Source of the DNA: Buttiauxella agrestis ATCC 33320
GTDB taxonomy: Bacteria > Pseudomonadota > Gammaproteobacteria > Enterobacterales > Enterobacteriaceae
NCBI RefSeq assembly: GCF_000735355.1
Contig: NZ_JMPI01000050.1
Location: 1-64,000 of the forward strand
Length of the DNA stretch: 64,000 nt
Direction: 5' to 3'
Shown: positions 48,598 to 58,281 of the stretch, one piece after another
How the letters are laid out: each line of letters starts with the position of its first letter
Numbering within the stretch: position 1 is the stretch's first letter
Notes under the pieces: generated by a model
The model's database searches: none
What the model was told of the DNA's origin: nothing
What the model saw: the letters and a program-made list of their open reading frames with translations, nothing else
Made by a program: the position numbers and the translations under genes

Positions 48598-49980
48598 ATG
48601 CCAACGATAAATACTCCATCAATTTTTACCGTCAGCCGTCTGAATCAGACGGTTAGAATGCTGCTGGAACAAGAGATGGGGCAAGTCTGGATCAGCGGTG
48701 AAATTTCCAACTTCACCCAACCGGCTTCCGGTCACTGGTACTTCACGCTCAAAGACGATACCGCACAAATTCGTGGTGCGATGTTCCGTAACAGCAATCG
48801 TCGCGTCACCTTCCGTCCGCAACATGGGCAGCAGGTTTTGGTGCGTGCGACTCTGACTCTGTACGAGCCACGCGGTGATTATCAGATTATCGTTGAAAGC
48901 ATGCAACCGGCGGGCGAAGGTTTGTTACAGCAGCAATACGAAGAGCTGAAACAACGCCTCACCGCTGAAGGTTTGTTTGAACAAATCCATAAGCAACAAC
49001 TGCCGACGCCTGCGCATCAGGTCGGCGTGATTACTTCAAAAACTGGTGCCGCGCTGCATGACATTTTGCACGTGCTCAAACGCCGCGACCCTTCTCTGCC
49101 GGTAATTATTTATCCGACCGCTGTTCAGGGCGCTGATGCGCCGATGCAAATCATACGCGCTATTGAGCTGGCAAACGTGCGCAAAGAGTGTGACGTGCTG
49201 ATTGTCGGGCGCGGCGGCGGCTCGCTGGAAGATTTATGGAGCTTTAACGATGAGCGCGTTGTCAGGGCTATCTTCGCAAGCAAGATCCCGATCGTTAGTG
49301 CCGTAGGGCATGAAACTGACGTCACGATCGCCGATTTTGTCGCAGATGTCCGCGCGCCAACGCCTTCAGCCGCAGCGGAAATTGTCAGCCGTAATCAGCT
49401 CGAATTACTGCGTCAGTTGCAATCGTCGCAGCAGCGTATGGAAATGGCGATGGATTATTATCTCGCCCAGCGCACGCAGCGCTTCACGCGCTTACAACAT
49501 CGCCTGCAACAACAACATCCGCAACTGCGCCTGGCTCGCCAACAAACGACGCTTGAGCGTTTACAGCAGCGTTTGACCGTGGCAATGGACGCAAAACTGC
49601 GCCGCAGTTCGCAACAGCAGCAGCGCCTGATGCAGCGTTTGAACCAGCAACAACCACAAGCTCGAATTCATCGCGCCCAGACTCGTTTACAGCAGTTGGA
49701 ATATCGTTTATCGCAGGTGGTCACGGCGCGTCTTAGCCAGACTCGCCAACGCTTCGGCACGGCTATCGCACAGCTTGAAGCGGTCAGTCCGCTGGCGACC
49801 CTGGCGCGTGGTTATAGCGTCACAACGGCGACAGATGGCAAAGTGCTGAAGAAAACCAAACAGGTCAATTCTGGGGATACGCTAACAACGCGTCTGGAAG
49901 ATGGCTGGGTGGAAAGCCAGGTCACCGGCATTACACCGGTGAAGCCTGTACGCAAGCGTAAAACGGCGGCGAAAAGCTAA
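48598..49980 (+). CDS. xseA: Exodeoxyribonuclease VII large subunit
   Basis: Large subunit of the ExoVII single-strand exonuclease. 460 residues (E. coli 456). An N-terminal OB fold ([30 protein letters not shown]), the catalytic domain motif [16 protein letters not shown] with [15 protein letters not shown], a long coiled coil rich in Q and R (about 275-385), and a C-terminal segment (LARGYSVTT). It is divergent from guaB and convergent with yfgJ, four bases from its end. Confidence 0.97.
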   Translation: MPTINTPSIFTVSRLNQTVRMLLEQEMGQVWISGEISNFTQPASGHWYFTLKDDTAQIRGAMFRNSNRRVTFRPQHGQQVLVRATLTLYEPRGDYQIIVESMQPAGEGLLQQQYEELKQRLTAEGLFEQIHKQQLPTPAHQVGVITSKTGAALHDILHVLKRRDPSLPVIIYPTAVQGADAPMQIIRAIELANVRKECDVLIVGRGGGSLEDLWSFNDERVVRAIFASKIPIVSAVGHETDVTIADFVADVRAPTPSAAAEIVSRNQLELLRQLQSSQQRMEMAMDYYLAQRTQRFTRLQHRLQQQHPQLRLARQQTTLERLQQRLTVAMDAKLRRSSQQQQRLMQRLNQQQPQARIHRAQTRLQQLEYRLSQVVTARLSQTRQRFGTAIAQLEAVSPLATLARGYSVTTATDGKVLKKTKQVNSGDTLTTRLEDGWVESQVTGITPVKPVRKRKTAAKS

Positions 49981-49983
49981 AAC

Positions 49984-50205
49984 TTATTCGACAACAGGCA
50001 CGAACTCGACGCGTTTCTTCGAGATCAAACCATGTCCATTCTGGCAAAAATAATCCACCGCACCGCAGGCTTTTAAAACTTCCAGCGGCTTGTGGCAATC
50101 CGGGCAGCGAGCCTCAAGACGAAAATCCTGTTTGCAGGCTTCACATTGCGCGCCTGTATCGGTTGGCTGGAGCGGGTTTTCACACACCGGGCATTTCGTT
50201 TCCAT
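49984..50205 (-). CDS. yfgJ: YfgJ zinc-ribbon protein
   Basis: 73 residues from METKCPVCENPLQ (ATG 50205, AAGGAGT upstream; the longer frame to 50238 lacks a ribosome site). Three metal-type pairs, CPVC, CEAC and CPDC, plus a late CQNGH, indicate a zinc-ribbon fold. E. coli YfgJ is 71 residues, function unknown. In E. coli it adjoins der; here the fructoside locus separates them. The gap from here to cscR (170 bases) shows nothing recognisable. Confidence 0.88.
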   Translation of the reverse strand: METKCPVCENPLQPTDTGAQCEACKQDFRLEARCPDCHKPLEVLKACGAVDYFCQNGHGLISKKRVEFVPVVE

Positions 50206-50375
50206 AATTACTCCTTTCAGTTCTGCAACTCTATTCATCTTTTGTTGTACCCAGATGGAAACCTAAGCGCAAACCGATGGAATCGGAACACAACTGCATT
50301 TTTATTATTCGCCGGGAAGGTTTATTCCAAATATCGTCATTCGCATGCTGAGAATTATAGTTCCTCAATGCTTTC

Positions 50376-51371
50376 TCAAAATGATTCTCGCAACAGCCAG
50401 GGACTATCGACCAGCACTTTCTCTCGGTGGCTGTCGCCGTTGATGATGTGCAATGTACTTAAGCGCCCAATCTCATAGTGCGGTAGCTGGACAGTGGATA
50501 GCGGGGGGATAAACAAATTCCCGATCCCTACGAGGTTATCGTACCCAAGAACAGCAATATCCTGTGGGATTCGGATCCCTTGTGTCAACAGCGTCTGATA
50601 TACCATAAATGCAATACGGTCATTGCCACAGATCACCGAATCAAATTGCGGTTGCCCCTGATAGATATGCGCCAGCAGAATGTCCGGAATATCACGGTAG
50701 TGCTCGTCACCATATTGCATATAGCAGTGCTCAAGCGTATCGGGATTGATATTGGCTTCACGGCAAGCGCGATCAAGCCCCCGACAGCGGCGAAGCGTCG
50801 CCAGATGGTTGGCAGGTAAATGCAAGCAGAGAGGGCGACGATACCCCGCCGCTAATAGCGCCTGCACTGCGGTATACTGCCCTTGTTCATCGTTAGGAAT
50901 ATAGCTGGCAACCAGTTCTCCCTTGTTCTCGCAATTGGCGAGTACAAGGGGATGCTTCAGCAACCTGGGGGAGATACTCACTTCGCGCAGCCCCATGGTG
51001 GTGAAAATAATCCCCCCAGGCCGGTGCGCGAGTAGCAGATCGACAATATCGTCAGGATTGTCATCAGCAAACATGTTAACCACGAAGCTATTCCAGCCAT
51101 ACGCCCGTGCGGTTTCTTCGATAGACAGCGTAATTTCGACTGAAAAAGGGGTAGTGACTGTATCCAGAGCAAGCACGCCAATTGTTTTATTCCTGGAGCC
51201 AACACGACGCACCTGGCGGGCAGACAGATCCGGCACATAGTTGAGCTGTAAGATAGCCTCCTGCACCCGTGAAAGGGTTTCAGGTTTCACGCGTTTCGGA
51301 TCATTCAGCACCCGCGACACGGTCATTAGAGATACATTGGCCAGTCTGGCCACATCTTTTAAAGACGCCAT
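50376..51371 (-). CDS. cscR: LacI-family repressor of the fructoside locus (CscR-like)
   Basis: 331 residues, the length of E. coli CscR. N-terminal helix-turn-helix SLKDVARLANVSLMTVSRVL and hinge (YVPDLSARQVR), then a periplasmic-binding-type sensor domain. The similarity to CscR runs the whole length (PFSVEITLSIEETA, WNSFVVNMF, DDIVDLLLAHRPGGII, FDSVICGNDRIAFMVYQ). It is divergent from the transport and hydrolase genes and should bind the two GTTAACGTTAAC-type operators between them. The likely inducer is fructose or a fructoside. Confidence 0.9.
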   Translation of the reverse strand: MASLKDVARLANVSLMTVSRVLNDPKRVKPETLSRVQEAILQLNYVPDLSARQVRRVGSRNKTIGVLALDTVTTPFSVEITLSIEETARAYGWNSFVVNMFADDNPDDIVDLLLAHRPGGIIFTTMGLREVSISPRLLKHPLVLANCENKGELVASYIPNDEQGQYTAVQALLAAGYRRPLCLHLPANHLATLRRCRGLDRACREANINPDTLEHCYMQYGDEHYRDIPDILLAHIYQGQPQFDSVICGNDRIAFMVYQTLLTQGIRIPQDIAVLGYDNLVGIGNLFIPPLSTVQLPHYEIGRLSTLHIINGDSHREKVLVDSPWLLRESF

Positions 51372-51528
51372 AACCTTCCATTAAAAAACTAACGATCCAA
51401 TCCTGGTTTTGCACTCGATCCAGCGATTTAAGGGTTGTGATCAAACGCGAATTCCCTATTTTAAGCATCGAACCCCAAGGCTATGCAAACCACGATAAAA
51501 AATTTGATCTTGATCGCAACATATTAAT

Positions 51529-51540
51529 GTTAACGTTAAC
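51529..51540. promoter_or_regulatory. LacI-family operator, distal
   Basis: GTTAACGTTAAC, a perfect palindrome with the central CG typical of LacI-family operators. It lies in the divergent cscR-cscB region, 63 bases from a second copy. A looser TTAAC-ATCG-GTTAA repeat lies between (51549-51562). Confidence 0.8.
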
Positions 51541-51591
51541 TTTTGTGATTAACATCGGTTAACAAGCCAAAATTAAGTGTATATCAAAAAT

Positions 51592-51603
51592 GTTAACGTT
51601 ACC
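51592..51603. promoter_or_regulatory. LacI-family operator, proximal to the symporter gene
   Basis: GTTAACGTTACC, matching the distal operator at 11 of 12 positions, 33 bases before the symporter start. Two operators this far apart could allow DNA looping by the repressor. Confidence 0.78.
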
Positions 51604-51635
51604 ATTTTTGCATACCCTCTTATGAGATTACATAA

Positions 51636-52874
51636 ATGAAAAAACGGCCTTCACGCAGCTACCTGCTGCTCAGCGCTCTGCTGTTCTTTTTCTTTGTGAC
51701 TTGGTCCTCGTCAAGTTCACTTCTCTCCATTTGGCTTAACCAGGAAGTGGGGCTAAAAACATCGGAAACCGGCATTATCTTTTCCGTATTATCCGTTTCC
51801 GCGCTCTTCGCTCAGGTTTGTTATGGCTTTATCCAGGATCGACTTGGCCTGCGCAAACATCTGTTATGGTTCATCACCGCCCTGCTGATCCTCTCCGGCC
51901 CCGCTTATCTGCTGTTTAGCTATTTGCTGAGCATCAACATTCTGTTGGGGAGCGCGTTCGGTGGTTTATTTATCGGGCTGACATTTAATGGTGGTATCGG
52001 CGTTCTGGAGTCTTATACCGAGCGCGTTGCGCGTCAGAGTACCTTTGAGTTTGGACGGGCCCGCATGTGGGGGTCTCTGGGCTGGGCTGTCGCCACGTTT
52101 TTTGCCGGGTTACTGTTTAATATCAACCCTGACCTTAACTTCCTGGTGGCCTCTTGCTCAGGGATAATCTTCTTCTGCCTGCTGCTCCGCTTAAAAGTCG
52201 CGGCTCCGGCAAGCATGGAGAAACTCGAAATAGGCGCTAAAAAAGTCTCCCTGACAGATGCCCTGCGCTTGCTCACCTTACCGCACTTCTGGGCACTTAT
52301 CTTCTTTGTGGTCGGAACCTGCATTTACGGCGTATACGACCAGCAATTCCCGGTCTATTTCTCTTCACAGTTCCCGACATTAAGAGAAGGGAACGCGATG
52401 TTTGGCTATTTAAACTCCTTCCAGGTCTTTCTAGAGGCAGCAGGCATGTTTTGTGCACCGTGGCTGGTTAACCGCATTGGCGCTAAAAATGGTCTGATAT
52501 TCGCAGGGATGGTAATGGCGCTGCGCATGATTGCTTCCGGTCTGGTGGAAGGACCCCTGCTGATTTCAATTACCAAACTGCTTCACGCTGTTGAACTGCC
52601 GATACTGTTAGTCGCCATTTTTAAATACAACAGTCTAAATTTCGATAAACGCCTGTCCTCCACGATTTATCTGGTGGGATTCGCCTGCACCAGCTCGATT
52701 ATTGGCTCCGTGTTATCCCCGCTGGCGGGCTTTAGCTATGAGAAATTCGGCTTCGCTCAGTCCTATCTGATCATGGGCATTACGGTGTTCTGCACCACGT
52801 TTATTTCCATTTTCCTTTTGCGCTCAAATCAACCCTCATCTGAGCCATCCTTTCTGCAGCAAAACGCTGTTTAA
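51636..52874 (+). CDS. cscB: Oligosaccharide:proton symporter (CscB/RafB/LacY type)
   Basis: 412 residues, 12 membrane helices, MFS oligosaccharide:H+ symporter family. Family marks: FGRARMWGSLGWA, the YDQQFPVYF loop, FGYLNSFQVFLEA, and LLHAVELPILLVAIFKY carrying the His/Glu pair of LacY-type symporters, then FDKRLSSTIYLVGF. It resembles both CscB (sucrose) and RafB (raffinose), so the symbol is tentative; with the GH32 genes beside it, sucrose or short fructo-oligosaccharides are the likely cargo. First gene of the operon. Confidence 0.85.
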   Translation: MKKRPSRSYLLLSALLFFFFVTWSSSSSLLSIWLNQEVGLKTSETGIIFSVLSVSALFAQVCYGFIQDRLGLRKHLLWFITALLILSGPAYLLFSYLLSINILLGSAFGGLFIGLTFNGGIGVLESYTERVARQSTFEFGRARMWGSLGWAVATFFAGLLFNINPDLNFLVASCSGIIFFCLLLRLKVAAPASMEKLEIGAKKVSLTDALRLLTLPHFWALIFFVVGTCIYGVYDQQFPVYFSSQFPTLREGNAMFGYLNSFQVFLEAAGMFCAPWLVNRIGAKNGLIFAGMVMALRMIASGLVEGPLLISITKLLHAVELPILLVAIFKYNSLNFDKRLSSTIYLVGFACTSSIIGSVLSPLAGFSYEKFGFAQSYLIMGITVFCTTFISIFLLRSNQPSSEPSFLQQNAV

Positions 52875-52893
52875 TGTACTGAGAGTAAAGACA

Positions 52894-54330
52894 ATGACAT
52901 CCTTATTAGAACAGGCTGAACAGACGCTGGAAAAAGCACAATCCGCTATCAATCCACGCTGGTATCCGCGGTATCACCTTGCCGCTCGCGCAGGCTGGAT
53001 GAATGATCCTAACGGCCTGGTGTGGTTTGATGGTTGGTATCACGCGTTTTATCAACATCACCCCTATTCCCCTCAATGGGGTCCGATGCACTGGGGGCAC
53101 GCCCGCAGCAAAGATCTGGTGCACTGGGAACATCTACCGGTTGCGCTGGCCCCGGAAGGCCCGGCGGATAAAGACGGCTGTTTCTCCGGCTCCGCCGTGG
53201 TGGACGGCGATACGCTGGCGCTGATTTATACCGGACATAAATTTCACGGTTCGGCAGACACCGACGACAATCTCTACCAGGTGCAGTGCCTGGCAAGCAG
53301 CTGTGACGGCATCCATTTTGAACGGCATGGCATGGTGATTGATACACCGCCAGGACTGCATCATTTTCGCGATCCGAAGGTGTGGCGCGAAGGTGAGTTC
53401 TGGTACATGGTTGTCGGTTCCCGCGTGGAGAATACTGGCCAGGTGCGCCTGTACCGCTCCACCGATCTCCGTGAGTGGCACGACAAAGGTATTTTCGCCG
53501 AGGCTGACGAAGGCATGGGTTTTATGTGGGAATGCCCGGATTTCTTTACCCTGGGAGATAAGCGCGTCCTGATGTTCTCCCCACAAGGGATGGCGGCGGA
53601 AGGTTATCATCATCGCAACCTCTTCCAGAGTGGCTATTTGCTCGGGGAATGGCAGCCAGGACAACCGTTCACCCATAATGGAGAATTTATTGAGCTGGAC
53701 CATGGACACGACTTTTATGCTCCGCAAAGTTTCCTGACCCCGGATAACCGCCGCATTGTCATCGGCTGGCTGGCTATGTGGGAATCGCCGATGCCCGAAC
53801 AGCAGGATGGATGGGCCGGTATGCTCTCTCTCCCGCGTGAATTAAGCCTTGATGACAATCATCGTGTGAAGATGAAACCCGCTGACGAAGTCACCGCACT
53901 GCGCGGCAGCTATTATCCCGCGCCCGTTCGCGACCTGAATAATCAGAAAGTCCTTGTCACGGCAAATGCCGAAGCGGTCGAGGTGCAGCTGGCATGGGAT
54001 CTGAGCGCGTCTACGGCTGAACAGTTTGGCATGGCGTTAGGCGACGGGCTGAGAATATACGTCGACAATCAGGCCCAGCGTCTGGTGGTGGAGCGTAGCT
54101 ATCCGAAATATTCACTTGAAGGGACGCGCAGCATTCCGCTGCCCGCAAACAGCTTACTGTCACTGCGAATATTTATTGATCGCTCATCAGTGGAAGTATT
54201 TGTTAACGATGGCGACGCTTGCTTAAGCAGCCGAATTTATCCGCAGCCGGATCAACGCGATATTTCACTGTTTGCGAATCACGGTATTGCCTCATTACAA
54301 GATGCCGGATACTGGTCTTTGGATAAATAA
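52894..54330 (+). CDS. cscA: GH32 sucrose hydrolase (CscA-like), cytoplasmic
   Basis: 478 residues (E. coli CscA 477), no signal peptide. The five-bladed propeller shows the nucleophile Asp38 in WMNDPNG, the transition-state stabiliser in FRDPK (near 159) and the acid/base Glu213 in WECPDFF. The C-terminal beta-sandwich ends in the IFIDRSSVEVFVNDG motif. Splits sucrose, and probably short fructosides, to fructose. It starts 19 bases after the symporter stop. Confidence 0.95.
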   Translation: MTSLLEQAEQTLEKAQSAINPRWYPRYHLAARAGWMNDPNGLVWFDGWYHAFYQHHPYSPQWGPMHWGHARSKDLVHWEHLPVALAPEGPADKDGCFSGSAVVDGDTLALIYTGHKFHGSADTDDNLYQVQCLASSCDGIHFERHGMVIDTPPGLHHFRDPKVWREGEFWYMVVGSRVENTGQVRLYRSTDLREWHDKGIFAEADEGMGFMWECPDFFTLGDKRVLMFSPQGMAAEGYHHRNLFQSGYLLGEWQPGQPFTHNGEFIELDHGHDFYAPQSFLTPDNRRIVIGWLAMWESPMPEQQDGWAGMLSLPRELSLDDNHRVKMKPADEVTALRGSYYPAPVRDLNNQKVLVTANAEAVEVQLAWDLSASTAEQFGMALGDGLRIYVDNQAQRLVVERSYPKYSLEGTRSIPLPANSLLSLRIFIDRSSVEVFVNDGDACLSSRIYPQPDQRDISLFANHGIASLQDAGYWSLDK

Positions 54331-54426
54331 TCCCACTCAGTTTCGACGTGTTTCTTACATTGAAAGCTTTTTATTTCTGCCAGTCTCTGGCTGGCATATT
54401 ACTGTCTGGAATAATGAGATAGCAAA

Positions 54427-55701
54427 ATGGATGAAATATTAGCACCTCAGCATCGCATTAGAGCGATAAATAAAAAAATATTCGTTTCAAGAAAACAGAC
54501 ACTGGCATTGATACTGTCATTGGTTACATATCCTGCCATTGCTGAAGAAACAACAGAACAGGCAGTAGATTATACAGGAAGCTATGAAAGCTATTTTCAA
54601 GATGAATCTGAAACCAAAACAACGAGTACATCACTGGCAAAAAAAGAAAATAAGCAATCATCACTTAGCGTTGTTACTGCGGGTAAAGAATCTGAACCCA
54701 CGGCATCGTCAGTGCCAGTAACATTATCAGCATCAACTGATAATAAAACAGCTGAAGTGAAAAAAAATAATAACGTAGATAACCCGGAAGATGTCAGCCT
54801 ATTGCGTTTAAGACAGGAAGACCCGCCGGTTCACTGGAACAGTATCGGTCGCAACATGGAAGTCGGCGGCCTGCACGGAAACATCGGGACTCAGGTAGAA
54901 ATTGATGATGTTCGCTGGAGTAATAATAAGAAAGACAGCGGAAAATTCAAACTCGCCACCATCCAGGCTTTTTTAAGGCACGATGAATTACCAAACTGGT
55001 ATTTTGGTTTCTGGAATGCCAGGGAAGATAGTTATAAAGGCCAGTTTAGCAATCAGGACTACAATGGAACCAATACCATCAATGAGATTTTTGTTGGTCA
55101 TATTGTTGAAACCTGGCGAGGTAATATCGGTACGGAAGTCATGGTCGGTTCCGAAACAGCAACTAAACGCTGGAAGAATAGGTTCAAAGTCTGGCAGGAC
55201 CTGCGACTGAGCAACAAATGGAGCCTTGCCGGATATGCTTATGGTGAATATCAGCCGCAGGGTAATGAGCCAGGAAATGGCGATCTTGATCAGTATATAT
55301 TTGAAATTGAACCTGCCATTCAATACCGCGTGAGCCCGGATCTTGGTTTGTATCTTCGACCTTATTATTACTATAACCGTCAGGAGCGTGAAAGCTGGGG
55401 CGACATTATTGAAGAAGAATGGAAAGTCACGGCTGGACTCTGGCGAAATTGGTACCCTCTATTAACCTCGCTGTATTTTGGATTCGGTCAGGACAAAATA
55501 GATAATGCCAGCAATGCCAAAGAAGTTTTTTATGATGGCCGATATAAATTTATTGGCGGCACCATCAGCTATCCGGTTGTTGGTGAAGTGAGATTATATG
55601 GTGAATTCAAAGCGCAATTTACCAAAGAAACCGGACTCTGGACATCTACCGGTCACTCATGGAATCCATTTACCGTGGTTGGCGTGAATTATAACTTCTG
55701 A
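54427..55701 (+). CDS. OmpG/KdgM-like outer-membrane porin with N-terminal extension
   Basis: 424 residues. A long-n-region signal peptide ends near AIA-EE (residue 39). Residues about 40-130 are a low-complexity Ser/Thr/Lys/Glu segment, then a beta-barrel (from VHWNSIGRNMEVGG) with alternating aromatic strands ending FTVVGVNYNF, the terminal Phe recognised by BAM. It is a paralogue of the porin at 57222 (shared RHDELPNWYFGF/RHDALPGWYLAF, WGDI, WRNW). The extension recalls the periplasmic N-terminus of the sucrose porin ScrY. Likely entry route for fructosides. Confidence 0.82.
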   Translation: MDEILAPQHRIRAINKKIFVSRKQTLALILSLVTYPAIAEETTEQAVDYTGSYESYFQDESETKTTSTSLAKKENKQSSLSVVTAGKESEPTASSVPVTLSASTDNKTAEVKKNNNVDNPEDVSLLRLRQEDPPVHWNSIGRNMEVGGLHGNIGTQVEIDDVRWSNNKKDSGKFKLATIQAFLRHDELPNWYFGFWNAREDSYKGQFSNQDYNGTNTINEIFVGHIVETWRGNIGTEVMVGSETATKRWKNRFKVWQDLRLSNKWSLAGYAYGEYQPQGNEPGNGDLDQYIFEIEPAIQYRVSPDLGLYLRPYYYYNRQERESWGDIIEEEWKVTAGLWRNWYPLLTSLYFGFGQDKIDNASNAKEVFYDGRYKFIGGTISYPVVGEVRLYGEFKAQFTKETGLWTSTGHSWNPFTVVGVNYNF

Positions 55702-55715
55702 CATTCAGGTATAGC

Positions 55716-57209
55716 ATGAAAAAATCAACGTTGGTGGCATTCGTCGCTCTGCTGGCGCTTTCTGTTGGAAATACGACAGCCTGGTCGCAGCCATCTAAAG
55801 AAACATTACATAATAAAAGCATTAGTCATATTAATAACTTTTTCCCACGAGTGGAGGGTTCATTTATTGGTGACCCGATGCCTGTTTATAGCGATGGCAA
55901 ATTTGATATTTTTTATCTTAATGATGTACGCGGTGGTAGCGATGTAGGAGTACACGCAATTCATCTGCTGTCGAGTGCCAACTTATATGATTATCAGAAC
56001 CATTCGGAAGTGATTCCCTACGTTAACGACGTTGACGATCCTGAACTGCTATTGGGAACCGGCTCGATTATTAAAGTCGGCAATATCTGGCATGCCTGGT
56101 ACACCGCACATAATGAAAATGTGTTCCCGGTGGAGTCCATTATGCACGCGACCAGTGAAGACCGTCTTCACTGGGTGAAACACCCTCAGGATACGATTCT
56201 GCCAGGCGGTAACTATCGGGGTAATGACTTCCGCGATCCCCATATTGTCTGGATTGAAGAAAAGAAAGAATACTGGATGTTAATTACTACCCGCAGCAAT
56301 GGTCGTGGTGTTATTGCCCGGTACAGCTCAACCGATTTAAAGAACTGGGAAGACCGTGGGGTATTTTTTAATAACGATACTATTACCAGCAACGCAAACC
56401 TCGAATGCCCGACGCTTGTGTTCTTCAACGGACGTTGGTATCTCAGCTTTAGCGACCAATGGCCGCTACGCCTGACACAATATCGGGTCGCGGAGAATCC
56501 GGACGGGCCGTGGCGGAAAATGGACAATTATGTGGTCGATGGGTCGGGTTTATACGCAGGCAAACTGGCTCTCAAAAACGACCGCTTGTTTGTTTTCGGT
56601 TGGATCCCGACCAAAGCGGGAAACCGCGACAGCGGCAACATTGACTGGGCAGGAAATCTGGTAGTTCATGAGCTGACCGCAGATGACAAAGGCCAGCTCA
56701 ATAGCATCCTCCCCCATGAGCTACTGACGGTCATCAATGACAACCCAGGTCCAGTTACCACCTTAACGAGCAGTAAAACGCTAAAAACGGCAACGCAGTT
56801 CGGCTTGTTACAGTCCTCTGTGTACCCACCCCTGCCCAAACGAGGTGAATTAAGCGCAACGGTAGATGTTCCCTCTGCGGGAATGGTCATGAGCTTTGGG
56901 CTGACTGACGACAGAGTCAGTGATGCGACGCTCAACGTTGTGTTCAATAAGAGCAAAGGGAAAGTCTACTTTTTTAACGCTCCGCTCGCGTCGATTCATC
57001 AGGCCAACGCTGAATCCTGGGTGAATGTTCCGCTCGATGACAAAGTTGAGTTACGTGTTCTGGTTCAAAACTCAATTGCTGTTTTTTACATAAACAATAA
57101 AGCGGCATTCAGCACCCGGATGTATTCCATGCAGGAGAAACCATGGAGTATCAGTCTGCCTCAAAACGATAATTTTCACGCAATGCTGAAAATAAAAGAA
57201 ATGATTTAA
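55716..57209 (+). CDS. Exported GH32-like enzyme (levanase or fructan hydrolase candidate)
   Basis: 497 residues with a signal peptide (about 1-25). Divergent GH32/GH-J enzyme: the nucleophile motif reads IGDPMP (Asp53) instead of NDPNG, RDPH lies near residue 174 and the acid/base Glu230 in LECPTL, so the three catalytic acids are kept. A C-terminal sandwich has a degenerate VEVF-type end (AVFYINNKAAFSTRMY). Set between two porins 15 and 13 bases away. I infer a periplasmic enzyme trimming fructans before uptake. Levan, inulin or other fructosides are all possible. Confidence 0.8.
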   Translation: MKKSTLVAFVALLALSVGNTTAWSQPSKETLHNKSISHINNFFPRVEGSFIGDPMPVYSDGKFDIFYLNDVRGGSDVGVHAIHLLSSANLYDYQNHSEVIPYVNDVDDPELLLGTGSIIKVGNIWHAWYTAHNENVFPVESIMHATSEDRLHWVKHPQDTILPGGNYRGNDFRDPHIVWIEEKKEYWMLITTRSNGRGVIARYSSTDLKNWEDRGVFFNNDTITSNANLECPTLVFFNGRWYLSFSDQWPLRLTQYRVAENPDGPWRKMDNYVVDGSGLYAGKLALKNDRLFVFGWIPTKAGNRDSGNIDWAGNLVVHELTADDKGQLNSILPHELLTVINDNPGPVTTLTSSKTLKTATQFGLLQSSVYPPLPKRGELSATVDVPSAGMVMSFGLTDDRVSDATLNVVFNKSKGKVYFFNAPLASIHQANAESWVNVPLDDKVELRVLVQNSIAVFYINNKAAFSTRMYSMQEKPWSISLPQNDNFHAMLKIKEMI

Positions 57210-57221
57210 CGGGATATTATT

Positions 57222-58235
57222 ATGAAAAACCATCATGCCCTGTCTGTTATTTTTGTTCTTCTTTTTCCAGCGCTGGCGAATGCGAGTATGAGCATCATGA
57301 AGGATTCATCGGGAAAGGTTATTGCCGTGGATCCGTGGTCATATCTGGATGAGGATGTCATGTGGACCTCAACTCGCTCCTCCAATCCTGCCGGTGGTCG
57401 CGTTCACGGCCAGCTTAAAATGAAATATGCCATTGAGGATAATAACTGGCGTAACAGCCATTTCCACAGCGGGAATGATTCACTGACGTTTGTACAAGGG
57501 GTAATGCGTCATGATGCATTACCCGGTTGGTATCTGGCGTTCTCTGATGGCAGAACCACCAACTATAACGGCACGTGGGAGAACCAGACTTACATCAGCC
57601 AGAATCAGTGGACTCAGTTGATTATCGGCCACGAATATTTCTATAAGCGCCTTCGTTATGGCTGGGATGTTATGGGCGGGAGTGCGTCAATCGACGATCG
57701 TTGGCAAGGACGCGCCAAGTTCTTTACCGATTTGCGTGTTACGGACAATTTATCCTTCTTTAACTACCTGTATCAGCAGATTGACCATCGCCGCAGCGGT
57801 GGTTCACAAAATGACCGTGACGTACGTTCATTTCAGATTGAACCAGGGGTGCAATATATTATCAACAACACCACCGGAGTCTGGTTCCGCCAGCAATTTG
57901 CTTCTGCCATTTTAGACAGAGCGCAGTGGGGCGATATCGACGAAAAAAGCTGGACCGCTTCATTCGGCGTCTGGCGCAACTGGGGGAAATTATCCACAAC
58001 ACTGAGCGGCGGTTATGGGCATTATAAGAAAAACAATGCACAGCCTGAAGATGGCGAAGTATTCCAAAATACCCGTAATCGCTTCCTGAAGGTGTCGGTG
58101 AATTATCCTTTGACCTCTCGTTTCACAGCATCTGGGGAAGTTACCGGTTCGTTGATAAACCAGAGCGGAAGCTGGGTCACTAATGGCGATGCCCTCACCA
58201 CCGATTATAAGTTGATGCTGGATTATAACTTTTAA
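57222..58235 (+). CDS. OmpG/KdgM-like outer-membrane porin
   Basis: 337 residues. Signal peptide ending ALANA-S (near 22), then a beta-barrel with many aromatic girdle residues and a C-terminal LMLDYNF. It shares strand motifs with the porin at 54427 but lacks its N-terminal extension. The size suits a monomeric 14-strand channel. It is 13 bases after the exported GH32 gene and co-transcribed with it. Two paralogous channels in one operon suggest different substrate sizes or conditions. Confidence 0.82.
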   Translation: MKNHHALSVIFVLLFPALANASMSIMKDSSGKVIAVDPWSYLDEDVMWTSTRSSNPAGGRVHGQLKMKYAIEDNNWRNSHFHSGNDSLTFVQGVMRHDALPGWYLAFSDGRTTNYNGTWENQTYISQNQWTQLIIGHEYFYKRLRYGWDVMGGSASIDDRWQGRAKFFTDLRVTDNLSFFNYLYQQIDHRRSGGSQNDRDVRSFQIEPGVQYIINNTTGVWFRQQFASAILDRAQWGDIDEKSWTASFGVWRNWGKLSTTLSGGYGHYKKNNAQPEDGEVFQNTRNRFLKVSVNYPLTSRFTASGEVTGSLINQSGSWVTNGDALTTDYKLMLDYNF

Positions 58236-58281
58236 AAAATACGTTTGAATAAAATGAGTTAATTATCATTAAGGAAATATC

